DNA of 64,000 nt from DASVEG01 sp035540495 (GTDB lineage Bacteria > Actinomycetota > Acidimicrobiia > Acidimicrobiales > CADCTF01). Location of the stretch: contig DATLGL010000028.1 in assembly GCA_035540495.1 (NCBI GenBank), positions 3,503-67,502 of the forward strand, read 5' to 3'. Each line of letters opens with the position of its first letter. Positions within the stretch are counted from its first letter, which is position 1. Below, one piece after another: positions 54,993 to 63,984 of this stretch. The notes below the pieces were generated by a model. The model made no database searches and had not been told where the DNA came from. It saw only the letters and a program-made list of their open reading frames with translations. The translations under genes were made by a program, and so were the position numbers.

Positions 54993-56293
54993 CGTCGCCA
55001 CGCTTCTCGCGCTCGGTCGGGGTCACCGTCGCGACGCAGGTCACGCTGGCGGTCGTGCGCACCGCCACGATGGCCGTCGTCGCGCGCGCGCTCGGTCCGG
55101 CGGGTCAGGGGCAGGTCGCCCTCGCGCTGCTCGTGCCTGCGACCATCATGCTGCTGCTCGAAGCGGGACTTCCCGTAGCGAACGTGCACTTCTTGGGCAG
55201 CCGCCGGCTGTCCGAGGCGCATGTCGTCGGCGTGTCGCTCGTGTGGTCGCTCGTCATCGGCGGTGTCGCAGCCGTGCTCGTGATCGCCGCGGCGCCTGGC
55301 CCGCTCGCAGCGGTCGTTCCGGGCCTGCCGGTGGCGGCCGCCGTCGTCGCCGCGTGGATGATTCCGACCACGCTGCTGATGAACACGATGCGGGCCGTGC
55401 TACACGGTCACGAGCGGCTCCTCGCAGTGAACGCGCTCGACGTCGTCCACGCCGTCGCCACGCTCGCTCTCGTCGCGTTCGCCGTCGTCATCGTCGACGG
55501 ATCCGTACAGGACGCGACCATGGCGTATGTCCTCGCCACGGCCGGCGCCGGAGTCGTCGCCGTGGTCGCCGTCTGGAGGTTCAGGTCGCTGCGGCCTCGA
55601 TTCGCGCGCGAACCGGCGCGTCAGATCCTCGGGTTCGGCCTGAGGAGCAGCGCGGCGAACATCTTCCAGTTCCTCGCGCTCCGGCTCGACGTCTTCCTGC
55701 TGAACCTGTTCGTGACGTCTTCGGCGGTCGGGCTCTACGTCGTCGCCGCGAGGCTGGCCGAGATCTTGTGGATGGTTCCTACCGCTGCGAGCTTCGTGAT
55801 CCTCCCTCGTGCCGCGGCTCGATCGACACAGGAGATGAACGCGTTCACCCCCAGGGCGTTCTGGGCGACAGCGAGCGCGTGCGCGCTCGTCGCTACCGCG
55901 GTCGGGATGCTCAGCCCCCTGCTCGTGCGGGTGCTGTTCGGTGAGGAGTACCGAGCGGCGATCGCGCCGTTCCTCGCGCTTCTGCCCGGAGTAGCTCTCC
56001 TCGGACCCGGCATGGTGCTGGCGAACGAGATCGCTGGCCGCGGCAGACCCAACCTCAACGTCGTGAACAGCGGCGTCGGGCTGGTCGCAGTCGTGGTGTT
56101 CGACGTCCTCCTCATCCCCGCGTGGGGTGCCGTCGGCGCGGGTGTCGCGTCCAGCATCGCGTACACGATCAACTCGGTGCTCGCCGTGGTGTTCTACCTT
56201 CGCGTGAGCGCCACCGACCCTCGCGACTTCGTCGCTGCGCTTCCGTGGTGGCGTGGCTGGAACCTCTTCGGTCGACCTCCTTCGTACTCATGA
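54989..56293 (+). CDS. Wzx-type lipid-linked oligosaccharide flippase
   Basis: 434 residues with about 12 helices of the MOP/polysaccharide-synthase family. The N-terminal helices include VARALGPAGQGQVALALL and the middle has RLDVFLLNLFVTSSAVGLYV, as in other Wzx proteins. It would move the completed lipid-linked repeat across the membrane. The GTG start lies in a GTGA overlap with the GT4 gene, and its stop overlaps the FkbM gene start. Confidence 0.9.
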   Translation: MTSPRFSRSVGVTVATQVTLAVVRTATMAVVARALGPAGQGQVALALLVPATIMLLLEAGLPVANVHFLGSRRLSEAHVVGVSLVWSLVIGGVAAVLVIAAAPGPLAAVVPGLPVAAAVVAAWMIPTTLLMNTMRAVLHGHERLLAVNALDVVHAVATLALVAFAVVIVDGSVQDATMAYVLATAGAGVVAVVAVWRFRSLRPRFAREPARQILGFGLRSSAANIFQFLALRLDVFLLNLFVTSSAVGLYVVAARLAEILWMVPTAASFVILPRAAARSTQEMNAFTPRAFWATASACALVATAVGMLSPLLVRVLFGEEYRAAIAPFLALLPGVALLGPGMVLANEIAGRGRPNLNVVNSGVGLVAVVVFDVLLIPAWGAVGAGVASSIAYTINSVLAVVFYLRVSATDPRDFVAALPWWRGWNLFGRPPSYS

Positions 56294-57231
56294 ACGTCAC
56301 CCCGTCACTCTTCGCGCGGCCTCTGACGGCCATTCCCGACGCCCCGCTCGTGCATCGCCTGGCGCATCGCCTTGCGGCCACCGGTGTCCGGGGATCCCTG
56401 CGTTACTGGCGGATCGCGGAGCGGATGGCGCCCATCCCGGTAACGGCTCGCGTGACCGTCGCGGGATCGGAGCTCGGAACCGAAGCGCACGAGTCGAAGC
56501 GGCACGCGCTCTACCGTGCGCAGTACGAGACGACGGAACTGCGATTGCTCCCACGTCTCGTCCAGCCAGGCGACCTCGCGGTCGACGTCGGTGCCAACAT
56601 CGGCTTGTACACCCTCGCGCTCGCCGCGCTCGCCGGATCGCGCGGTCGCGTCGTGGCGTCCGAGCCCTCGCCGCTCGTACGCGCTCGCCTCTCCGCGGCA
56701 GTGGCGAGAGCGGCAGCAGCGAACGTCGAGATCCTGCCCTACGCGCTCGGCGCGGCCGCGCACACCGCGACGCTCACCGCTCCCGCAGACGACCCGGGTC
56801 TCGGCACGCTGCGGCGACCAGCGGCGGACGGAAGGGACGGCAGCGACCTCGAGACCTTCGACGTCGAGGTGCGGCGCCTTGACGACCTGATCACCGACGA
56901 GATCGGCTTCCTGAAGATCGACACCGAAGGATGGGAGGGCGAAGTGCTCGCCGGGGCCTCGTCGCTCTTCGACACGGGCCGGATCAGGTGCGTGCTCCTC
57001 GAGCTGTCTCCTGCCTTCGGTCGCCTCGATTACGCGCCGGAGCTCGCCGCTCGCAACGGGTACACCACGTACCTCGTCGATCTGGTCGCCAGCCGACTGC
57101 GCACCGTGCCGATCTTGCGGTGCGTCACACCGGCAGAGGTGGGCGCCGTGGAGGAGCAGCGCTCGCTCCTCGTCGTACGCGAGGACGCCTCCGCCGCGAT
57201 CCACGACCTGGTTCCGAAGGGTCGCGGCTGA
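56290..57231 (+). CDS. FkbM-family methyltransferase
   Basis: 313 residues with FkbM hallmarks: VDVGANIGLYTLALAALAG (SAM motif I, near 97-115), ASEPSP, and FLKIDTEGWEGEVLAG. Such enzymes O-methylate sugars or lipids in surface glycans. The reading frame overlaps its neighbours by four bases upstream (ATGA) and one base downstream (TGATG), so it belongs to the same coupled operon. Confidence 0.9.
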   Translation: MNVTPSLFARPLTAIPDAPLVHRLAHRLAATGVRGSLRYWRIAERMAPIPVTARVTVAGSELGTEAHESKRHALYRAQYETTELRLLPRLVQPGDLAVDVGANIGLYTLALAALAGSRGRVVASEPSPLVRARLSAAVARAAAANVEILPYALGAAAHTATLTAPADDPGLGTLRRPAADGRDGSDLETFDVEVRRLDDLITDEIGFLKIDTEGWEGEVLAGASSLFDTGRIRCVLLELSPAFGRLDYAPELAARNGYTTYLVDLVASRLRTVPILRCVTPAEVGAVEEQRSLLVVREDASAAIHDLVPKGRG

Positions 57232-59147
57232 TGTGCGGGATCGCTGGAATCGTGACGACGCGCGATGAGGAGATAGACGGTCTCGGTCGCGCAGGAACAT
57301 GCCTCGAGCATCGCGGCCCCGACGATCGCGGCTTCCTCGCGTGGTCACCGGGTCAACCGCTCCAGGCGCGTCGCGACCCGCCGCGCGGGCCGATGCGCGT
57401 CGGGCTCGCGCACCGGCGGCTCTCGATCCTCGACCTCTCGGATCGCTCGAACCAGCCCATGACCAGCCGCGACGGAAGGTACGCGCTGATCTTCAACGGC
57501 GAGCTCTACAACTACGTCGAGTTGCGACGGGAGCTCGAGGCGCTCGGCCACGAGTTCCGAACCACGTCGGACACCGAGGTCCTTCTCGCCGCCTTCCAAC
57601 GGTGGGGTACGGGGATGCTCAGGCGGCTGGTCGCCATGTTCGCCTTCGCGATCCTCGACGCGGAGCGAGGAGTCGTCACCGTCGCGCGCGACTTCGCGGG
57701 GATCAAGCCGCTGTACTGGACCGAGACCGGAATCGGGATCGCGTTCGCGTCGGAGGTGACGGCGCTGCAACAGCTCGTCGCGTTCCCGCGTCGCGCAAAC
57801 CGTCACGCGGTCCACGACTACCTCGTTCACGGTCTCGTCGACCATCGCGCCACCGCGACGATGTTCGAGAGCGTGCACCGGTTGCCCCCCGGCACCTTCG
57901 CCGAGATCGACGTCGACGCGCCGCAGATGATCGACCCGCAGCCGTACTTTCGTCTCCCCGCAGGACCGCCCGCCGATCTCTCGTTCGAAGAGGCTGTCCG
58001 CGGCGTCCGCGACCGCTTCTTCGAGAGCGTCGAACTGCATCTGCGCAGCGATGTGCCTGTAGGCGCCGCGCTCTCCGGCGGCATCGACTCCTCGGCGATC
58101 GTCGCGACGATGCGTGCGGTCGGCGGCGACCGGCTCGACCTCCACGCGTTCAGCTTCATCGCAGACGATCCGTTGCTGAGCGAGGAGGGTTGGGTCGACC
58201 TCGCATCGCGCGCCGCGCGCGCGACGACTCACAAGGTGACCGCGAGCGCCGCGGAGCTCGTCGACGATCTGCCTGCCCTCGTCCGCGTCCAGGCGGAACC
58301 GTTCGCCAGCACGAGCATCTACGCGCAGTACCGCGTGTTCCGCCGCGCGCGCGCCGAGGGCATCAAGGTGATGCTCGATGGCCAGGGAGCGGACGAGATG
58401 TTCGCGGGGTACCGGGGCTACCTCGGCAAGCAGGTCGCCGCGCTCGTCCGGCGCGGCCGCGTGCGCGAGGGCGTTGAGCTCGTCGCCGCGACCGCCCGGC
58501 TGGGCGACCAGCGCCTCCCTTTCCACACCTCGCTGCGTGCCGCCGTCGCGGTCCTGCCCCAGCCGGCGGAGCGGCGGGTCGCGTCTCTGTTCGCGTCGCG
58601 CCGCCGGGCGGCGTGGACCGATCGCACGTGGTTCGGTCGCCGCGAGCCGGCACGTGAGACAGGTGTTCCTGCGGATCCGCTGCGGCGCGAGCTGGAGTCG
58701 GCTTTCGCGTCGACGAGCCTCCCAGCCCTCCTGCGCTACGAAGACCGCAACTCGATGGCCTTCTCGATCGAGAGCCGCGTACCCTTCCTCACGCCCGACC
58801 TGGCGGACTTCGTGTTCCGCCTACCGGGGGAGTATCTCGTAGGCACGGACGCGACCTCGAAGCGCGTCCTGCGCGAGGCGCTCCGAGGGGTCGTCCCCGA
58901 CGCCATCCTGGATCGCAAGGACAAGGTGGGGTTCGCGACGCCGGAAGCGGCGTGGCTCAACGACGTGCGCGGGTGGGTCGAAGCCGTTCTCGCATCTGCG
59001 GCGGCCGCGCGAACGACACCGCTCGATCTCCCCGCCGTTCGCGACCTCTGGGCTGCGACGGGGGCCTCCGGGCGGCTTGATCCACGCGTCTGGCGCGCCG
59101 TGAACCTCATCACCTGGGGCGAGACCTTCGACGTCGACTTCGGATGA
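57231..59147 (+). CDS. asnB: second AsnB-type amidotransferase
   Basis: 638 residues with catalytic Cys2 (MCGIAGIVTT), IFNGELYNYVELRRELEALG, the PP-loop SGGIDSSAIV and DGQGADEMFAGYRGY. It has the same architecture as the gene at 49178, but the two have clearly diverged. Location inside the sugar operon suggests amidation of a hexuronic acid rather than asparagine supply. Starts and stops overlap both neighbours. Confidence 0.9.
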   Translation: MCGIAGIVTTRDEEIDGLGRAGTCLEHRGPDDRGFLAWSPGQPLQARRDPPRGPMRVGLAHRRLSILDLSDRSNQPMTSRDGRYALIFNGELYNYVELRRELEALGHEFRTTSDTEVLLAAFQRWGTGMLRRLVAMFAFAILDAERGVVTVARDFAGIKPLYWTETGIGIAFASEVTALQQLVAFPRRANRHAVHDYLVHGLVDHRATATMFESVHRLPPGTFAEIDVDAPQMIDPQPYFRLPAGPPADLSFEEAVRGVRDRFFESVELHLRSDVPVGAALSGGIDSSAIVATMRAVGGDRLDLHAFSFIADDPLLSEEGWVDLASRAARATTHKVTASAAELVDDLPALVRVQAEPFASTSIYAQYRVFRRARAEGIKVMLDGQGADEMFAGYRGYLGKQVAALVRRGRVREGVELVAATARLGDQRLPFHTSLRAAVAVLPQPAERRVASLFASRRRAAWTDRTWFGRREPARETGVPADPLRRELESAFASTSLPALLRYEDRNSMAFSIESRVPFLTPDLADFVFRLPGEYLVGTDATSKRVLREALRGVVPDAILDRKDKVGFATPEAAWLNDVRGWVEAVLASAAAARTTPLDLPAVRDLWAATGASGRLDPRVWRAVNLITWGETFDVDFG

Positions 59148-60202
59148 ACGAGACCTTGAAGATCGTCACCGTCGTCGGGGCCCGACCCCAGCTCGTCAAG
59201 GCAGCCGCGCTGGCTGCGGCCGCTCGCGAAGAGGCTCGCGTCGAGGATGTCGTGATCCACACGGGCCAGCACTTCGACGCGTCGATGTCCGACGTGTTCT
59301 TCGCTGAGCTCGACATCACGCCGCCCCGTCACCACCTCGGCATCAGCGGTGGCGGGCACGGGGAGATGACCGGGCGGATGATGACGGCGCTCGAGCCGGT
59401 GATCGAGGCTGAGCGGCCGAACATCGTCGTCGTGTACGGCGACACGAACTCAACGGTCGCCGCAGCGCTCGTAGCCGCGAAGCTGCACGTCCCCGTCTGT
59501 CACGTCGAAGCGGGTCTGCGCTCGTTCAACCGTCGCATGCCCGAGGAGATCAACCGGGTCGTCACCGACCACGTGAGCTCACTGCTCTTCTGTCCCACCA
59601 CGGTCGCGGTCGACAACCTGGCTCGCGAAGGGGTGACTCGGGGTGTCCACCACGTCGGCGACGTCATGTACGACGTCGCACTCCGGGCGGCCGAGCGGGC
59701 ACGTGGCACGCGAACCATCGTCGGCGACCTCGGCCTCCGCGACGGCGAGTATGCGGTCGCAACGGTGCACCGCGCGGAGAACACCGAGTCGGAGGAGGCG
59801 CTGCGACAGGTCGTCGACTACCTGAGGCGTGAAGCGTCCACGCGACCGGTGGTCCTCCCTCTCCACCCACGAACGAAGGCCGCCGCCGAGCGGTGGGGGC
59901 TGTCGTTCGGACCGGTCACCGTGATCCCGCCGGTCGGGTTCCTCGACATGACGCGCCTCCTCATGGGCGCCGCTCTCGCCCTCACCGACTCCGGAGGCGT
60001 GCAGAAGGAGGCGTACTTCCATGGCGTTCCGTGCGTCACCATGCGCGGCGAGACGGAGTGGGTCGAGACGATTCAGTGCGGGTGGAACCGGCTCTGGACG
60101 GATGAGGCGTACGCGCCACGTCGTCCGATCACCGACTACGGCGACGGCCACGCGGCGGCCCGCATCCTCGAGATCCTCCAACGCGCGAATGAGGAACAGT
60201 GA
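59144..60202 (+). CDS. UDP-GlcNAc 2-epimerase family enzyme (WecB/WbpI-like)
   Basis: 352 residues of the non-hydrolysing UDP-sugar 2-epimerase fold, with VVGARPQLVKAAAL, VVYGDTNST, HVEAGLRSF, EEINR and the UDP-binding LTDSGGVQKEA. WecB makes UDP-ManNAc, whereas WbpI inverts C2 of UDP-2,3-diacetamido-glucuronic acid. The presence of the WbpA, B, D and E counterparts favours the WbpI reaction here, though sequence alone does not decide. Its ATG lies in an ATGA overlap. Confidence 0.92.
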   Translation: MNETLKIVTVVGARPQLVKAAALAAAAREEARVEDVVIHTGQHFDASMSDVFFAELDITPPRHHLGISGGGHGEMTGRMMTALEPVIEAERPNIVVVYGDTNSTVAAALVAAKLHVPVCHVEAGLRSFNRRMPEEINRVVTDHVSSLLFCPTTVAVDNLAREGVTRGVHHVGDVMYDVALRAAERARGTRTIVGDLGLRDGEYAVATVHRAENTESEEALRQVVDYLRREASTRPVVLPLHPRTKAAAERWGLSFGPVTVIPPVGFLDMTRLLMGAALALTDSGGVQKEAYFHGVPCVTMRGETEWVETIQCGWNRLWTDEAYAPRRPITDYGDGHAAARILEILQRANEEQ

Positions 60203-61365
60203 AGGTCTGCTTGTTGTCGCTGAGCACGATCCCGGATGACCCTCGGGTACGCCGCCAAGGTGACGCGCTGGCGGAAGCCGGCTTCGATGTGACTGCGATC
60301 GGCTTGCCCGGCGCCCGGTCTGCGCCGCCCGACTGGAGGGTCGTCGAACTGCCTCCCCAGTCGACACGAGCGGTGAGGCTCGCCGCTCTCGCCGTCCGCC
60401 TCGCGGCGGTACGCGCCGTGCCTGCCCTCGCAGAAGCCGCGTACTGGTCGATCCGGCTTCATCGCCATCTGCTCGACGCCGCGAAGGCAGAGCGCGCCGA
60501 CGTGTACCACTGCAACGACTGGCGCGTGCTCCCGGCGGGCGCGCGGGCGGCGCGCGAGTTCGGGGTCCGCTACGTGTACGACAGCCACGAGTTCGCGATC
60601 GAGGAACAGGCGGACAAGGCGTCGTGGCGGTTCCTCTTTCCGGGGTACATCCGGCGGCTCGAACGGAACCACGTGCACGGAGCCGCATTCGTCTCGACGG
60701 TAGGCGACGGGATCGCGGACGCCCTCCAACACGAGTACGCCCTTCGACAGCGGCCGGTCGTGATCCGCAACACGCCGCCGTTCGAGGCGATGCCTGAGCG
60801 TGCACCGGGCGACGTGATGACGGTGTTGTACCAGGGCGTGTTCAACGAAGACCGCGCGCTGGACGAGCTCATCAGAAGCGTGCCGCTGTGGCGAGACGAG
60901 TTCCGTCTGGTCCTCAGAGGATTCGGCCGCCCGAAGTACGAGCAGTACCTGCGGCAGCTCGCCACGTCGTCGCCGGCGCGGGCGCGAATCGAGTTCGCGC
61001 AGCCCGCTCCGATGGTCGAGCTCGTCCGCCTCGCCAATGAGGCCGACATCGGGATCCATCCGATCCCGGCGACGACGACCCAAACGCGCTACTGCCTCCC
61101 GAACAAGTTCTTCGAGTACACGATGGCGGGTCTCGCGCTGTGCGTCAGCGCCGCGCCGGAGATGGTGAGGCTGCTCGAGCTGCACGACCTCGGGACCTCC
61201 TTCACGGAGTCCACGCCGGAGGCCATCGCAGCCGCCGTCAACTCGTTTACACGTGAAGCCGTTGCCGCGCACAAGCGGAACGCGTTGCGGGCCGCGCACG
61301 AGCTTTCCTGGCAGTCGGAGCGGAACCGCTTGTTAGCGCAGTACGAGACGCTCGCCCAGGGATGA
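60199..61365 (+). CDS. GT4-family glycosyltransferase
   Basis: 388 residues of GT-B type. It has LSTIPDDPRVRRQGDALAEA at the N-terminus, YHCNDWRVLPAG, VYDSHEFAIEEQ, and a donor region with YQGVFNEDRALDELI and LPNKFFEYTMAGLA. The GTG start overlaps the epimerase stop (GTGA), making it the last gene of the long plus-strand operon. Convergent with the UDP-sugar dehydrogenase, with three bases between. It would add one residue of the repeat unit. Confidence 0.9.
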   Translation: MKVCLLSLSTIPDDPRVRRQGDALAEAGFDVTAIGLPGARSAPPDWRVVELPPQSTRAVRLAALAVRLAAVRAVPALAEAAYWSIRLHRHLLDAAKAERADVYHCNDWRVLPAGARAAREFGVRYVYDSHEFAIEEQADKASWRFLFPGYIRRLERNHVHGAAFVSTVGDGIADALQHEYALRQRPVVIRNTPPFEAMPERAPGDVMTVLYQGVFNEDRALDELIRSVPLWRDEFRLVLRGFGRPKYEQYLRQLATSSPARARIEFAQPAPMVELVRLANEADIGIHPIPATTTQTRYCLPNKFFEYTMAGLALCVSAAPEMVRLLELHDLGTSFTESTPEAIAAAVNSFTREAVAAHKRNALRAAHELSWQSERNRLLAQYETLAQG

Positions 61366-61368
61366 TCG

Positions 61369-62631
61369 CTAGAGGTGCTCGACGACGGGCCCGGTCATGC
61401 GGTGCCTGGTGTCGAGCACGTAGCGTGCGCTCGAGGCCAGCGCGTCGAAGTCGAAGTCGTCATGATCGGTGAGGAGCACAACGGCGTCGGCAGCAGCTGC
61501 CTCCTCGATCGTCGCGTCGACGCGCACGACTTGTGGGTCGACGTGAGCCTCCACCACGTGAGGGTCCGCAGCGCGCACCTCGGCGCCGAGGGCAAGCAAC
61601 TGCGCCGCCACCGCTCGCGACGGGGACTCCCTCGCGTCTCCCGTATTGCGCTTGTACGCGAGGCCGAGCAGCAGGATCCGGCTCCCGTTCACCGACTTGC
61701 GGAGGGCGTTGAGACCGAGCGTCAATCGTCGCACGACGTAGTCGGGCATGTGATCGTTAATGTCGTTCGCCAGCTCCACGAAGCGGAAGCTGTGGCCGAG
61801 CGTCTGGCGAACGCGCCACGACAGGTAGCTCGGGTCGATGGGCAGACAGTGACCGCCGACCCCAGGTCCCGGTGTGAACTTCATAAAGCCGAACGGCTTT
61901 GTCGCCGCCGCGTCAATCGCCGCCCAGATGTCAATGCCTAACTTCCCAGCGAACATCGCCATCTCGTTCACGAGCGCGATGTTGACGTGCCGGAATGTGT
62001 TCTCGAGCAGCTTTGTGAGTTCGGCCTCGCGTGTGCCATTCACAGGAACAGTCTCGGAAACGAGGTCGTCGTAGAACTCCCGTACGGCGGCGAGCGATAC
62101 ACCATCGACGCCTGACACGACCTTTGGCGTGCGCTCGAACGTCCAAGTGTTGTTGCCCGGGTCGATACGTTCTGGGCTGTACCCGAGATGGAAGTCGTCG
62201 CCGGCGACGAGACCCGAACCTTCTTCGAGTAACGGAGCTAGGAGCTCTTCGGTCGTGCCAGGATAGGTGGTCGACTCGAGCACAACCGTCGCTCCCCGGC
62301 GAAGATAGGGCGCAAGGGTCCGCGCCGCCGATTCTATGAACGAAAGGTCGGGGTTGCCGTCGCGTAGAGGCGTGGGAACGGTAATCACGGCGACGTCGAA
62401 GTCAGCACAGGAGTCAGGATCTGAAGACGCCCGGTAGCGCTCGCTTCCCAGCGCCCGGCGCAAGGTCTCCTGCGAGACGTCCTCGACGTAGGACTCGCCA
62501 CAGTTCAACCGATTGACGCGGGCTGGGTCCACGTCGAACCCCGTGACGTCGTGGCCGACGTCGACGGCGCGCATTGCCAATGGGAGCCCGACGTAGCCCT
62601 GCCCGACGACGATGACCTTCGCGGCGTCCAC
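61369..62631 (-). CDS. UDP-GlcNAc 6-dehydrogenase (WbpA/WecC-type nucleotide-sugar dehydrogenase)
   Basis: 420 residues. It has Rossmann motif VGQGYVGLPLAMRAVDVG, NALVNEM-type helix (HVNIALVNEMA), PGPGVGGHCLPIDPSYLSW with the catalytic Cys, and a C-terminal UDP-binding domain with LGLAYKRNTGDARESPS. It oxidises C6 of a UDP-N-acetylhexosamine to the uronic acid using two NAD+. In this locus it most likely makes UDP-GlcNAcA for the WbpB-like step. The GTG start is chosen because no ATG precedes the Rossmann strand. Confidence 0.92.
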   Translation of the reverse strand: MDAAKVIVVGQGYVGLPLAMRAVDVGHDVTGFDVDPARVNRLNCGESYVEDVSQETLRRALGSERYRASSDPDSCADFDVAVITVPTPLRDGNPDLSFIESAARTLAPYLRRGATVVLESTTYPGTTEELLAPLLEEGSGLVAGDDFHLGYSPERIDPGNNTWTFERTPKVVSGVDGVSLAAVREFYDDLVSETVPVNGTREAELTKLLENTFRHVNIALVNEMAMFAGKLGIDIWAAIDAAATKPFGFMKFTPGPGVGGHCLPIDPSYLSWRVRQTLGHSFRFVELANDINDHMPDYVVRRLTLGLNALRKSVNGSRILLLGLAYKRNTGDARESPSRAVAAQLLALGAEVRAADPHVVEAHVDPQVVRVDATIEEAAAADAVVLLTDHDDFDFDALASSARYVLDTRHRMTGPVVEHL

Positions 62632-62680
62632 CTCTTCATCTTGGCGTAACCAGTACTGATCGGTGGACGCTTGTCGTTCG

Positions 62681-63784
62681 TTAGACGATCGACAGCATCC
62701 GCTCCAGCGCCACCCTGGCCCACTCCTGGGTCTCGTCGTCGACGGTGATCTGGTTGACGACGTGACCCTCGACGAGATTCTCCAGCACCCAGCAGAGGTG
62801 CGCAGCGTCGATCCGGAACATCGTCGAGCAAGGGCAGATGAGCGGGTCGAGCGAGACGACGGTCTTGTCGGGCGTCTCGTTGTCGAGTCGCTGCACGAGG
62901 TGGATCTCCGTCCCGACGCCGATGACCGAGCCCGCAGGCGCAGCAGCGACAGCCTTGATGATGTAGTCCGTCGACCCCACCTGGTCGGCCAGACGAACCA
63001 CGTCGTGCGAGCACTCCGGATGCACGACGACAAGCCCGTCAGGGTGCGAAGCCCGAAAGGCCTCGACGTGCACCGGCGTGAACCGCTGGTGCACCGAGCA
63101 GTGCCCCTTCCACAGCAGGAACTTCGCCTCCTTGATGTCCCGCTCGTAGAGCCCACCAAGATCGCGCCGTGGGTTCCACACCCGCATGTCGTCGAGTGAG
63201 TACCCCATCTGCACGCCCGTGTTGCGCCCGAGGTGCTGGTCGGGGAAGAAGAGGACCTTGTCGGCGCCGCGGCCCGAACCGAACGACCACTCCAGAACCG
63301 CCCGCGCGTTCGACGACGTGCACACCGCGCCCCCGTGCCGCCCGGCGAACGCCTTCAACGCGGCGGACGAGTTCATGTACGTGATCGGAACGACCCGCTC
63401 GATGTCGGTGACAGCGGCGATCTCCGCCCATGCCTCCTCGACGGAGTCGATGTCGGCCATGTCCGCCATCGAGCACCCCGCGTTCAGGTCAGGGAGCAGC
63501 ACCTTCTGGTGATCGGCCGTCAACACATCCGCCGACTCCGCCATGAAATGGACGCCGCAGAACAGGATGTACTCGGCCTCGTGCTGCTCGGCCGCGATTC
63601 TCGACAACGCGAACGAGTCGCCGCGGGCGTCTGCCCACTTCATGACCTCGTCGCGCTGGTAGTGGTGGCCGAGGATGAAGACGCGGGAGCCGAGCGTCGC
63701 CTTGGCGGCCGCGATGCGGTCCGCGAGCTGCTCAGCGGTGGCGGTGGTGTACGCCTCGGGGAGAGGCGCCTGGAGCCGAAGCAT
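62681..63784 (-). CDS. nadA: quinolinate synthase
   Basis: 367 residues. The three conserved cysteines that hold the 4Fe-4S cluster are in LNAGCSMAD (Cys104), HPECSHD and CPCSTMF. Substrate-binding features FILGHHYQRDEV and YMNSSAALKA are present. It condenses iminoaspartate with dihydroxyacetone phosphate in de novo NAD synthesis. No nadB or nadC is visible downstream on this strand; the glycan gene follows 49 bases later. The upstream region holds unusual repeats (63795-63818). Confidence 0.96.
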   Translation of the reverse strand: MLRLQAPLPEAYTTATAEQLADRIAAAKATLGSRVFILGHHYQRDEVMKWADARGDSFALSRIAAEQHEAEYILFCGVHFMAESADVLTADHQKVLLPDLNAGCSMADMADIDSVEEAWAEIAAVTDIERVVPITYMNSSAALKAFAGRHGGAVCTSSNARAVLEWSFGSGRGADKVLFFPDQHLGRNTGVQMGYSLDDMRVWNPRRDLGGLYERDIKEAKFLLWKGHCSVHQRFTPVHVEAFRASHPDGLVVVHPECSHDVVRLADQVGSTDYIIKAVAAAPAGSVIGVGTEIHLVQRLDNETPDKTVVSLDPLICPCSTMFRIDAAHLCWVLENLVEGHVVNQITVDDETQEWARVALERMLSIV

Positions 63785-63794
63785 GAAGGGGAAC

Positions 63795-63818
63795 CCCCGA
63801 TGTGAAGCCCCGATGTGA
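63795..63818. repeat. tandem 11-bp direct repeat upstream of nadA
   Basis: ccccgatgtga occurs at 63795-63805 and again at 63808-63818 with a 13-base period, 11-34 bases before the nadA start. On the nadA strand it reads TCACATCGGGG twice. It could be a regulator site or part of an RNA structure near the ribosome-binding site. Confidence 0.5.
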
Positions 63819-63896
63819 GCAGCGGGAGACAGCCGGGTCGCCTCACCGCGGGTGTGTTGCCCTCGGGACTGGAATATGTGCGCCGGATACCCGGCC

Positions 63897-63928
63897 GGCG
63901 TTCATCCCATAGTAACCAAGTGAACGCC
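63897..63928 (-). promoter_or_regulatory. inverted repeat with possible nadA -10 element
   Basis: GGCGTTCA (63897-63904) and TGAACGCC (63921-63928) are exact inverted repeats 16 bases apart. Between them on the minus strand is TACTAT (63909-63914), a good -10. This would start transcription near 63902 and leave a leader of about 118 bases before nadA. The remaining bases 63819-63896 show only GC-rich short palindromes. Confidence 0.4.
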
Positions 63929-63984
63929 GTCCAGCTTCCCGAGCAAGCGCAACCGATCACAACAACTGCCGCGACAATGGACGG

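Noticed and set aside
63785..63905. NAD-type riboswitch upstream of nadA
   Set aside because: The known nadA-associated RNA is reported mainly from Acidobacteria, and its consensus could not be matched by eye. Kept only as a leader of interest.
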